29,146 nucleotides of DNA from Proteobacteria bacterium UBA652 (GTDB lineage: Bacteria > Pseudomonadota > Gammaproteobacteria > Nitrosococcales > Methylophagaceae): NCBI GenBank assembly GCA_002299915.1, contig DBOG01000016.1, positions 42,767 through 71,912 on the forward strand. The letters are read 5' to 3'. A model generated the notes under the pieces. It saw only the letters and a program-made list of their open reading frames with translations. It ran no database searches and was not told the DNA's origin. A program made the position numbers and the translations under genes. Shown here one piece after another: positions 9,313-16,956 of the stretch (the first letter of the stretch is position 1; every line of letters starts with the position of its first letter).

Positions 9313-9513
9313 TTATTTACCGTATTTTTGACGGAATTTATCAACTCGGCCAGCAGTATCCAATACTTTTTGCTTGCCCGTATAAAACGGGTGGCATTCT
9401 GCACATACATCTAAGGTCAATGCTTCCGTACGTGTAGAACGCGTTTTAAACGCATTACCACAGCTACACTTCACTTCGATTTCACTATATTCTGGATGGA
9501 TATCCGCTTTCAT
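9313..9513 (-). CDS. rpmE: 50S ribosomal protein L31 (zinc-binding type)
   Basis: 66 residues, starting MKADIHPEYSEIEVKCSCGN. Cysteines 16, 18, 37 and 40 (KCSCGN and CAECHPFYTGKQK) make this the zinc-carrying C+ paralogue rather than the zinc-free form induced under zinc starvation. L31 bridges the large subunit to the small-subunit head. The gene is monocistronic by appearance, with a strong promoter at 9577-9604 and a short hairpin in its leader. Confidence 0.97.
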   Translation of the reverse strand: MKADIHPEYSEIEVKCSCGNAFKTRSTRTEALTLDVCAECHPFYTGKQKVLDTAGRVDKFRQKYGK

Positions 9514-9542
9514 AATTTGCTCACTTTAAATTTCAATATCAC

Positions 9543-9559
9543 CTATGCAAACAGCATAG
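9543..9559 (-). promoter_or_regulatory. Hairpin in the rpmE leader
   Basis: A perfect 6-bp inverted repeat, CTATGC and GCATAG with a 5-nt loop, lies within the predicted rpmE 5' untranslated region, about 30 bases before the ATG. L31 leader structures and autogenous control have been proposed in several bacterial groups, so this could be part of one. The stem is short and the role is inference. Confidence 0.4.
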
Positions 9560-9576
9560 ACTAAACAAGACCGCGT

Positions 9577-9604
9577 ATTATACCGCTAAATCGCCATACG
9601 GCAA
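9577..9604 (-). promoter_or_regulatory. rpmE promoter
   Basis: A -35 box TTGCCG (9604-9599) and a perfect -10 box TATAAT (9582-9577), spaced 16 bp, read toward rpmE. The predicted start is near 9570, giving a leader of about 57 nt. The -35 box lies directly beyond the stop of the methyltransferase gene, with no visible terminator between them. Confidence 0.65.
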
Positions 9605-9607
9605 GCT

Positions 9608-10180
9608 TTATCTTTTCTGTGCAAGTAGCGCCGCCTGCCCTTGAAATGTAATGCTCCCCTCTGCCAATCTTATAGGTTCATGATAGGCACGCACTTGCAG
9701 CGCTGAGAATAGGGACAATAATTCATTATCTTGCAACACATAATCTGGATTATTCGGGCCCGTACCGGCTGCTTTATGTACAGAGTGGGTTTGATAAAAT
9801 AATAAACCCCTAGGCCGCAATGCCTCTACTAAGGCAGCACATAGTGGTCGGTGTAGAAATTGGCTAACGACAATCACATCGACGCTATTCGGCTCTGGTG
9901 GCATGGACTCAACATCCCACACACTGGCAATCAAGGGTAAGTTTTCCTTATCTGCAGCTTGCTGGCATTGTGTAATGCCGACCTCTGAAATATCCCATGC
10001 CATTGTTTGCAAACCTGCGCGCGCTAGCAATAAGGCATTGCCACCACGGCCACAGGCTAGATCAAGCGCCACACCGCATGTCGGTAAATAATGCTGATGT
10101 TGGTTTAAGATCTCAGCAACTGCAGGCTCACCCGTTTTCTGCCGATAAATTTGATCCCATTTATCGGCAATGCTCACCAT
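9608..10180 (-). CDS. SAM-dependent methyltransferase (TehB/class I type)
   Basis: 190 residues from the ATG at 10180 (MVSIADKWDQIY). The frame is open for 29 more codons upstream, but that part overlies trkH and looks unlike the family, whereas the chosen ATG shares a base with the trkH stop (TAATG). The class I Rossmann fold shows motif I ALDLACGRGGN (38-48), the acidic residue at the end of beta 2 (MAWDISEVGI) and DVIVVSQFLHRPL before a product-release helix. WDQIYRQ near the N-terminus is shared with TehB-like and small-molecule methyltransferases. The substrate is unknown. It is the last gene of the miaB-lnt-trkH operon. Confidence 0.82.
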   Translation of the reverse strand: MVSIADKWDQIYRQKTGEPAVAEILNQHQHYLPTCGVALDLACGRGGNALLLARAGLQTMAWDISEVGITQCQQAADKENLPLIASVWDVESMPPEPNSVDVIVVSQFLHRPLCAALVEALRPRGLLFYQTHSVHKAAGTGPNNPDYVLQDNELLSLFSALQVRAYHEPIRLAEGSITFQGQAALLAQKR

Positions 10181-11631
10181 TATCGCCGCCAGAAAGCGGG
10201 GCTTAATACAACCAATAACGTGAAAATTTCTAAGCGGCCTAATAACATTGCCATAGAGAGCACCCATTTGGACGCGCTATTGATGCTACCATAATTTGCC
10301 CCCACCTCACCCAAGCCAGGGCCAAGATTGTTCAAACAAGCAGTCACAGCTGAAAAGGCAGTAACGAGATCTAAACCCGTTGCCATTAAAAATAAATACA
10401 TGATTCCAAAACAGAATACATACATGGCAAAAAAGCCCCATACCGCACCGACCACTTTCGGTTGCAGCGCTTTATCACCAATCTTAATCGCAAACACTGC
10501 ATTGGGGTGAATCAACCGCAATACTTCGCGATAACCTTGCTTGAAAAGCAACATCACGCGAACCACTTTCATGCCACCTCCCGTCGATCCCGCACAGCCA
10601 CCCACATAGCTCACCATCAATAATAAAATCGGCAGGAAGCCTGGCCATAGAGAATAATCTGTGGTCGTAAAACCTGCGGTGGTACCGATTGAAACGGTCT
10701 GGAAAACCCCTTGATGGATCGCCGTCCAAGGATCATCGAAGGTGTTCGTCCAATATAAATAGCCTGATGCAACGATGGCAACTAATAATAGAATAGACAG
10801 GTAAACGCGTAATTCCGGATCAGATAAATAATGCCAAATACTGCGGTGCCGCCATGCTAAAAAGTGTAATGAAAAGTTCATCCCTGCGAGTAACATAAAG
10901 CCAACTGCAACCATTTCAATAGTCGCGCTATCAAAATAACCCATACTGGCATCATGGGTAGAAAAGCCCCCAATTGCGATGGTAGAAAAACTATGTCCAA
11001 CGGCATCAAATAGGCTCATGCCTGCAGCATAATAGGCTGCAGCGCAGGCAACGGTGAGCGCTAAGTAAATATACCAGAGCGCTTTTGCTGTTTCCGTGAT
11101 CCGGGGGGTCAGTTTAGCGTCTTTCATCGGACCCGGTGTTTCGGCGCGGTAGAGCTGCATGCCGCCTACGCCTAATAATGGCAAAATCGCGACGGCGAGC
11201 ACCACAATCCCCATCCCGCCAAGCCATTGCAACATTTGGCGGTAAAACAAAACCGATTCTGGCAAATTATCCAAGCCAATCAATACCGTGGCGCCCGTGG
11301 TGGTCAGCCCCGACATGGATTCAAACACGGCGTCCGTGAAACTCATTTCAGGCATCGTGGTTAAGAATAATGGCACGGCGCCTGATAGACCTAGCGTCAG
11401 CCAAAATAGAACAACAACCAAAAAACCATCCCGCGTGCGTAATTCTTTGCGGTGTTTACGAACGGGAAACCAGCTCACAAGACCAACGACTAATAATAAA
11501 ATAAAGGCGGTTAAAAAGGCTTGTGTCGCACCATCTTGGTAAAATAATGACACTGCGAGAGGCGGTAGCATCGTGATGCTAAACACGGCCAATAAAATAC
11601 CCAACAAACGTTGAATCGTTAATAATTGCAT
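10180..11631 (-). CDS. trkH: Trk potassium uptake channel subunit TrkH
   Basis: 483 residues, the usual TrkH/TrkG length. The four pore loops are visible: TTTGATV (110-116), STIAIGGFS (216-224), SIGTTAGFTT (314-323) and CLNNLGPGLGE (432-442), each supplying a filter glycine. The intramembrane gating segment SYVGGCAGSTGGGMK (341-355) is present. TrkH imports K+ together with the cytoplasmic NAD/ATP-binding TrkA; no trkA lies in this window. The start codon directly abuts the lnt stop (TAAATG), and the stop overlaps the methyltransferase start by one base. Translation is therefore probably coupled to both neighbours. Confidence 0.96.
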   Translation of the reverse strand: MQLLTIQRLLGILLAVFSITMLPPLAVSLFYQDGATQAFLTAFILLLVVGLVSWFPVRKHRKELRTRDGFLVVVLFWLTLGLSGAVPLFLTTMPEMSFTDAVFESMSGLTTTGATVLIGLDNLPESVLFYRQMLQWLGGMGIVVLAVAILPLLGVGGMQLYRAETPGPMKDAKLTPRITETAKALWYIYLALTVACAAAYYAAGMSLFDAVGHSFSTIAIGGFSTHDASMGYFDSATIEMVAVGFMLLAGMNFSLHFLAWRHRSIWHYLSDPELRVYLSILLLVAIVASGYLYWTNTFDDPWTAIHQGVFQTVSIGTTAGFTTTDYSLWPGFLPILLLMVSYVGGCAGSTGGGMKVVRVMLLFKQGYREVLRLIHPNAVFAIKIGDKALQPKVVGAVWGFFAMYVFCFGIMYLFLMATGLDLVTAFSAVTACLNNLGPGLGEVGANYGSINSASKWVLSMAMLLGRLEIFTLLVVLSPAFWRR

Positions 11632-13152
11632 TTATGCCGTTCGCTCGCGATAGATTAACCAGAGTCCTAACATGACCGTAATGATCCCCCACAAAATCCA
11701 GCGACCATATGCCACGTAGATCGTTTCACCTTGCCTTAGCGTAATCTTACCACGCAATACGGCTTGCTCAAACTGGGGTGTTTGGCCCATTATTTTCCCT
11801 TGATGATCAATCAACGCTGAAATCCCATTGGTGGTTGATCGAATAATCGGCCGCCCCACTTCCAGTGCACGGGCGCGAGCAATTTGTAAGTGTTGATGTG
11901 GTGCCAAGGAGTTACCATACCACGCATTATTACTCATATTGATTAACATCGTCGCCTCAGGTACCGTTTCTCGGATCACGCTTGGATAGGCATCATCATA
12001 ACAAATCGACACACCCACCGGCTGACCCGCCACGGTTAATAAAGCCTGCCCTGATTTACCCGGCACAAACCCTGACATTGGCAAATCAAAAAAAGCAATC
12101 ACGCCTTTTAACATCGAGGTCAACGGCAAATATTCGCCAAACGGCACCAACCGTTGTTTGTGATAAAAATTACGTTCCGATCCCAGCGACACGGCCGCAT
12201 TATAATAATTTTCTGTACCGATTTCTTGCACTGGTAGACCCAATATAATATCCGTATTCCTTGCGCGCGCTTCTTCTGCTAGCGGTTCTAAATAGGTTTC
12301 TAAGGCTTGATGATAAAACACTGGCAAGGCATTTTCAGGCCACACAATTAAATCCGCATCCCAATTTTCGCGCGTTAAATCACGATATAAGGCGAGGGTC
12401 TTGCTTGCTTGCTCGGGGTCCCATTTTAGAGATTGGGGGATATTGGCTTGGATAATGGCGATATCGATATTTGCATTTTCCCCTTCGCTATCAACAAAGT
12501 CTGTCTGCTCAAGCATTGTACCACCACCATACACCGCGGCGATTAACATCACTAAGCCCACCCGAGCATATATTCCAGATTTTTTTATCGTTTGATAATT
12601 ACTGATTAGTGCCGCAGCAAGCATTGCAATAATCAAGGAAACACCGTGCGCGCCGATAATAGGAATAAACGCGCTGAGAAGGGGGCTGTCAACCTGTCCA
12701 ACCCCCACTTCCAACCACGGAAATCCCGTTAAAAACCAGCTTTTAAACCATTCAAATCCTAGCCATAGCAAAGGTAAGATAATTAAACCATCAATATCTG
12801 ATAGTGGATTAGGCAAGAATCGCTTTAACAGCCAGCCCACACCCGCCAAAATACTGGCAAGAAAAGCCACACAAAAAACCGTCATCAAACCTGATATAAG
12901 CGGATGCATGCCACCAAATTCATTGAAGGCAACATAGACCCACGACATCCCTACCCCAAACATGCCCAAACCAAACAGCCAACCCCGCCATGCGGCTTGC
13001 CGAGGCGAGCCATCTTGCCAGCAATAAAACAACCCTGCGAGACTCAGTATTGCAGCCAGGCCAAGATAGGGCGTTAACAAAAAGAGCGGTAAGGAACAGC
13101 CCGCAATAAAGCTTATCCAGGATTTATGCTTATGCCATGGCCATGCTATCAT
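11632..13152 (-). CDS. lnt: Apolipoprotein N-acyltransferase Lnt
   Basis: 506 residues (E. coli 512). It adds the third acyl chain to the N-terminal cysteine of lipoproteins in the inner membrane. The N-terminal half (about 1-215) has multiple membrane spans. The C-terminal half is a periplasmic carbon-nitrogen hydrolase domain with the catalytic triad Glu273 (WPENALP), Lys332 (HKQRLVPFGEYLPL) and Cys384 (VSICYDDAYP). A last membrane span lies near 480-500. Its ATG overlaps the corC stop by 4 bp. Substrates encoded in this same window would include PilP, LolB, the Slp-like protein and the M48 protease. Confidence 0.97.
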   Translation of the reverse strand: MIAWPWHKHKSWISFIAGCSLPLFLLTPYLGLAAILSLAGLFYCWQDGSPRQAAWRGWLFGLGMFGVGMSWVYVAFNEFGGMHPLISGLMTVFCVAFLASILAGVGWLLKRFLPNPLSDIDGLIILPLLWLGFEWFKSWFLTGFPWLEVGVGQVDSPLLSAFIPIIGAHGVSLIIAMLAAALISNYQTIKKSGIYARVGLVMLIAAVYGGGTMLEQTDFVDSEGENANIDIAIIQANIPQSLKWDPEQASKTLALYRDLTRENWDADLIVWPENALPVFYHQALETYLEPLAEEARARNTDIILGLPVQEIGTENYYNAAVSLGSERNFYHKQRLVPFGEYLPLTSMLKGVIAFFDLPMSGFVPGKSGQALLTVAGQPVGVSICYDDAYPSVIRETVPEATMLINMSNNAWYGNSLAPHQHLQIARARALEVGRPIIRSTTNGISALIDHQGKIMGQTPQFEQAVLRGKITLRQGETIYVAYGRWILWGIITVMLGLWLIYRERTA

Positions 13153-14018
13153 TCGGTTTCAGCATCCATTGCGGGCGCTTCTGTCGCCGCGGGTAAAACC
13201 GTCATCTCAAATAAATGTACCCGTCGATTATCGGCGCGCACGACTTTGAACTGGAAGTAATCAATCGTAATTTCTTCACCGCGTTCGGGTAAATGTCCAA
13301 ATTGCTGGGTAACAAATCCACCCACCGTATCAAACTCTTCATCGTTCCATGCTGTATCGAAGAATTCATTAAACTCATTTACTTCGGTCAGTGCCTTAAT
13401 GTGATATTCCGTCTCGCTTCGCTTCAAAATCGCGGCGACTTCATCCACATCATGCTCATCTTCGATCTCACCGACAATTTGTTCCAATACATTTTCAATC
13501 GTCACCATCCCCGCAACACCACCATATTCATCAACCACAATCGCCATATGATTGCGACGGGTGCGAAACTCTCGCAGCAACACATTAAGCCGCTTGCTTT
13601 CAGGAATAAATACCGCGGGGCGCAAAATTTCACGCAAATCAAATTCAAAGTTGCCAGAGGATACAATCGCAGTCAATAAATCTTTTGCCAGCAAGATGCC
13701 AATTACATCATCTCGATCATCATCGATAACGGGAAAGCGAGAATGCGCGGCCTCCGTTACCTGCTTCAAAATATCTGCCTGTGGTGCATCTCGCGACACC
13801 ATCACAATCTGCGAACGCGGGATCATAATATCGCGTGCTTGCATATGTGACACCCCTAATCCACCCTCAATAATCGCCAACATATCCGCATCTAACACCT
13901 TGTTTTCTGCGGCTGAACGCAATAGCGTTAGTAAGCCTTCACTATCTTTTGGCTCCTGAAAAATACGCCTTAATCTATCTAGCCAGGATTGGTTATTTGT
14001 CGATCGATCTTCACTCAT
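13149..14018 (-). CDS. corC: CBS-domain protein CorC/YbeX (ion-transport associated)
   Basis: 289 residues, close to E. coli CorC/YbeX (292). MIPRSQIVMVSRDAPQADIL (about 66-85) opens the first CBS domain and HMAIVVDEYGGVAGMVTIENVLEQIVGEIEDE the second (to about 190). The C-terminal CorC_HlyC domain follows (about 205-275, GGFVTQQFGHLPERGEEI). The family has been linked to Mg2+/Co2+ resistance and to ribosome maturation with YbeY and YbeZ. This short form has no membrane part. It abuts ybeY with zero gap (TAAATG) and overlaps lnt by 4 bp. Confidence 0.95.
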   Translation of the reverse strand: MSEDRSTNNQSWLDRLRRIFQEPKDSEGLLTLLRSAAENKVLDADMLAIIEGGLGVSHMQARDIMIPRSQIVMVSRDAPQADILKQVTEAAHSRFPVIDDDRDDVIGILLAKDLLTAIVSSGNFEFDLREILRPAVFIPESKRLNVLLREFRTRRNHMAIVVDEYGGVAGMVTIENVLEQIVGEIEDEHDVDEVAAILKRSETEYHIKALTEVNEFNEFFDTAWNDEEFDTVGGFVTQQFGHLPERGEEITIDYFQFKVVRADNRRVHLFEMTVLPAATEAPAMDAETE

Positions 14019-14474
14019 TTATTGATCTGCCTCATAGGGATCTGCAATATCTAATGTCCGCAATATTTTCACTTCCAATGCTTCCATTGCCTCGGCTTCA
14101 TTGTCTATAACATGATCATATCCCAACAAATGTAGGCAACCATGAATCGCCATATGCGCCCAATGATCTGTCTCTTGTTTATCCTGCTGGATAGCTTCAG
14201 CGCGCACAATCGGCGCGCACATCACCAAATCACCCAACAAGCGTGGCGATAATTCAACGGGAGCATCAAATGGAAAAGACAATACGTTGGTGGGACCTGA
14301 TTTATTGCGGTAGGTCTCATTCAAAGTCGCACTTTCTAGCGCATCTACCAGCCTAACACTCAATTCTATTTCTTCATCCAGCTTACCCAATGCCGCATTC
14401 AACCATTTCTGGAAACTCGCCTCACTGGGCACTGCGCCTTCACAGGCATTTTGTAAATCTAAGGTAATATTCAC
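14019..14474 (-). CDS. ybeY: Endoribonuclease YbeY (rRNA maturation factor)
   Basis: 151 residues (E. coli 155). The zinc site is the family signature, with His111, His115 and His121 in HGCLHLLGYDH; NKSGPTNVLSFPFD is the conserved upstream motif. YbeY takes part in 16S rRNA 3' end maturation and 70S quality control. The start codon is GTG, overlapping the ybeZ stop by 4 bp (GTGA). It sits in the standard miaB-ybeZ-ybeY-corC-lnt order. Confidence 0.96.
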   Translation of the reverse strand: MNITLDLQNACEGAVPSEASFQKWLNAALGKLDEEIELSVRLVDALESATLNETYRNKSGPTNVLSFPFDAPVELSPRLLGDLVMCAPIVRAEAIQQDKQETDHWAHMAIHGCLHLLGYDHVIDNEAEAMEALEVKILRTLDIADPYEADQ

Positions 14475-15487
14475 GATGCGTCTGCGTGATCCGCTTTGGC
14501 CTGCTCTGCTCGATCATAAGCTACAATTACTTTTTGCACCAAACTATGGCGCACCACATCTTCGGCATCAAAAAAAGCAAAGCCAATGCCATCTACGCCA
14601 TCCAATACTCGAATCGCATCTTTTAAGCCAGACACCTGCCCTCGCGGTAAATCTACCTGTGTAATATCACCGGTGATCACGGCGGTTGAGCTATAGCCCA
14701 AGCGGGTTAAAAACATCTTCATCTGCTCTTTGGTTGTATTTTGTGCTTCATCCAAAATAATGAATGATTCATTCAATGTGCGACCACGCATATAGGCCAA
14801 TGGGGCAATTTCAATCACATTGCGTTCAATCAGTTTTGCCACTTTCTCAAAGCCTAACATTTCATATAAGGCATCGTAAAGTGGGCGTAAATAAGGATCG
14901 ACCTTCTGGCTCAAATCGCCCGGCAAAAACCCCAACTTTTCACCCGCTTCCACCGCAGGGCGCACCAACACAATCCGCCGCGCAAAATCGCGCTCCAAGG
15001 CTTCTACTGCCGCTGCCACTGCTAAATAGGTTTTACCCGTTCCCGCTGGGCCCACCCCAAAATTAATATCATGGGTCATGATCTGACGGAGGTAGTCTTG
15101 CTGGTGTTTACCTCGCGGCTTCACTAAACCACGTTTAGTTTTAATGCTCACTTCAGGCTGATCGCCCGCGATATTATCTGCTTTTATTTTCGTGCCAGAT
15201 TGTGTGCCTGCTTCGCGTAAGGCCAAATGCACTTGATCGGGCGCTAAGATACCACGTTCTGTCTCGCGATACAGATCGTGAATTGTCCGCTCTGCCGCCG
15301 TTAACGATGTGGGCTCCCCACTTAATTGGAAGCGTACGCCGCGATTGCTGATCGATACGCCTAAACCCCGTTCAATCATTCGCAAATATTCATCTAAATG
15401 CCCACATAAATTCGCCAACCGCACATTATCCATCGGTGCTAACTCAAATTGAATCACATCAACTTCTTCTACTGTTTCTGTCGCCAT
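14471..15487 (-). CDS. ybeZ: PhoH-like ATPase YbeZ
   Basis: 338 residues (E. coli YbeZ about 346). An N-terminal KH-like region (about 15-75, with GVRFQLSGEPTSLTAAERTI) is followed by the PhoH P-loop ATPase domain. Walker A is GVGPAGTGKTYLA (Lys152-Thr153), Walker B is ESFIILDEAQNT, and SSTAVITGDITQVDLPRG is the conserved sensor motif. YbeZ interacts with YbeY in RNA metabolism. Its ATG shares a base with the miaB stop (TAATG). Confidence 0.95.
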   Translation of the reverse strand: MATETVEEVDVIQFELAPMDNVRLANLCGHLDEYLRMIERGLGVSISNRGVRFQLSGEPTSLTAAERTIHDLYRETERGILAPDQVHLALREAGTQSGTKIKADNIAGDQPEVSIKTKRGLVKPRGKHQQDYLRQIMTHDINFGVGPAGTGKTYLAVAAAVEALERDFARRIVLVRPAVEAGEKLGFLPGDLSQKVDPYLRPLYDALYEMLGFEKVAKLIERNVIEIAPLAYMRGRTLNESFIILDEAQNTTKEQMKMFLTRLGYSSTAVITGDITQVDLPRGQVSGLKDAIRVLDGVDGIGFAFFDAEDVVRHSLVQKVIVAYDRAEQAKADHADAS

Positions 15488-16899
15488 TACGCTGTTACCA
15501 CTGCAATTGTCGCCAAACTATTCACCTTCTTCTCTGTTTTAAGCACCTTATCCATCACGCCAACGGGCACTGATTCAGCCACCAATTCACCGCGTAAAGA
15601 ATTCACCAAGCCTTCTGTAATTTCAACCTCTACAAACTCACCAATCAAGCGTTGATCACCTGCAAAATTAACCACCCGATTATTCTCCGTTCGCCCCGCC
15701 AGTTGCCCCTCACCTCGCTGTGAATCGCGCTCCACCAAAACCCGTTGAACCGATCCCACCATGGCTGCACTATAACCCGTCTCTAATTCACGCAAACGAT
15801 CCTGCATGATCTGTAAACGCCGTTTCTTAACTAATTCAGGGATGTCATCCTCAAAGGCTGCCGCAGGCGTACCTGGTCGCGCACTATAAATAAAGCTAAA
15901 GGAATGATCAAAGCCCACCTCATTAATCAACGCCATGGTTGCCTCAAAGTCAGTATTTTCTTCATTCGGGAAACCAATAATAAAGTCACTGGATAAACTA
16001 ATATCAGGGCGGATCTCACGCAATCGGCGTAATTTATCAGTATATTCTGCCACTGTATGCCCACGTTTCATCATTGCCAAGATACGATCCGAGCCTGATT
16101 GCACGGGTAAATGTAAATGACTCACCAGCTCAGGCACCTCGCCATAAGCCTCTATCAAACTATCGGAAAATTCAACCGGATGAGAGGTGGTAAATCGAAT
16201 CCGTTCAATCCCCTCAATCGCCGCCACATAATGAATCATCATCGCCAGATCAACTGTGTCGCCATCGCCCATTTCGCCCTGATATGAATTCACATTCTGG
16301 CCTAATAAATTCACCTCGCGCACACCCTGCGCTGCCAGTAACTTAATCTCCGCCAACACACTGTCCACTGGTCGGCTCACTTCCTCGCCGCGGGTATAAG
16401 GCACCACGCAAAATGTACAATATTTACTGCAGCCTTCCATAATCGACACAAACGCCGACGGCCCATCCACTTTCGGGGCAGGTAAATGATCAAACTTCTC
16501 GATTTCGGGGAAAGAAATATCCAGCTGAGGCTGATGCGATTTGCGCACCTGATCTAACATCCCAGGCAAGCGATGCAAGGTTTGTGGGCCAAAAATAACA
16601 TCCACATAAGAGGCACGGCTACGAATCGCCTTGCCTTCCTGACTTGCCACGCAGCCACCCACGCCGATCATCACCTCGGGGCGTTTCTCTTTCAGCTTCC
16701 GCCAACGCCCAAGCTGGTGAAACACCTTCTCCTGCGCCTTCTCACGGATAGAGCAGGTATTGAGCAATAATACATCTGCTGCTTCCGCGTCTTCCGTCAA
16801 TTCTAATTGATGTGATTCGGCCAGCACTTCCGCCATTTTAGATGAATCATACTCATTCATCTGACACCCCATCGTTCTAATAAATAATTTTCCAGTCAT
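15487..16899 (-). CDS. miaB: tRNA-2-methylthio-N6-dimethylallyladenosine synthase MiaB
   Basis: 470 residues (E. coli 474). This radical-SAM methylthiotransferase acts at position 37 of tRNAs reading UNN codons. The N-terminal UPF0004 domain carries the auxiliary cluster cysteines, in GCQMNEYDS (Cys12), NTCSIREKA and GVGGCVA. The radical SAM cluster is Cys157, Cys161 and Cys164 in GCSKYCTFCVVPYTRG. A TRAM domain closes the protein (about 380-445). It is the first gene of the seven-gene packed operon. The 57-bp gap to the DUF2339 gene contains no clear terminator or promoter. Confidence 0.97.
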   Translation of the reverse strand: MTGKLFIRTMGCQMNEYDSSKMAEVLAESHQLELTEDAEAADVLLLNTCSIREKAQEKVFHQLGRWRKLKEKRPEVMIGVGGCVASQEGKAIRSRASYVDVIFGPQTLHRLPGMLDQVRKSHQPQLDISFPEIEKFDHLPAPKVDGPSAFVSIMEGCSKYCTFCVVPYTRGEEVSRPVDSVLAEIKLLAAQGVREVNLLGQNVNSYQGEMGDGDTVDLAMMIHYVAAIEGIERIRFTTSHPVEFSDSLIEAYGEVPELVSHLHLPVQSGSDRILAMMKRGHTVAEYTDKLRRLREIRPDISLSSDFIIGFPNEENTDFEATMALINEVGFDHSFSFIYSARPGTPAAAFEDDIPELVKKRRLQIMQDRLRELETGYSAAMVGSVQRVLVERDSQRGEGQLAGRTENNRVVNFAGDQRLIGEFVEVEITEGLVNSLRGELVAESVPVGVMDKVLKTEKKVNSLATIAVVTA

Positions 16900-16956
16900 T
16901 CAGCGACTTGTGACTCTCTCTAACAAACAGGAGACTAGAATACGCTGTTTCTAAAT

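Noticed and set aside
9514..9604. Zur operator in front of rpmE
   Set aside because: No Zur-like palindrome with the usual AT-rich core was found; rpmE here is the zinc-containing form, not the Zur-repressed paralogue.
10181..10267. 29-residue N-terminal extension of the methyltransferase
   Set aside because: Overlies the trkH coding end, lacks family resemblance, and an ATG overlapping the trkH stop gives a normal class I methyltransferase N-terminus.
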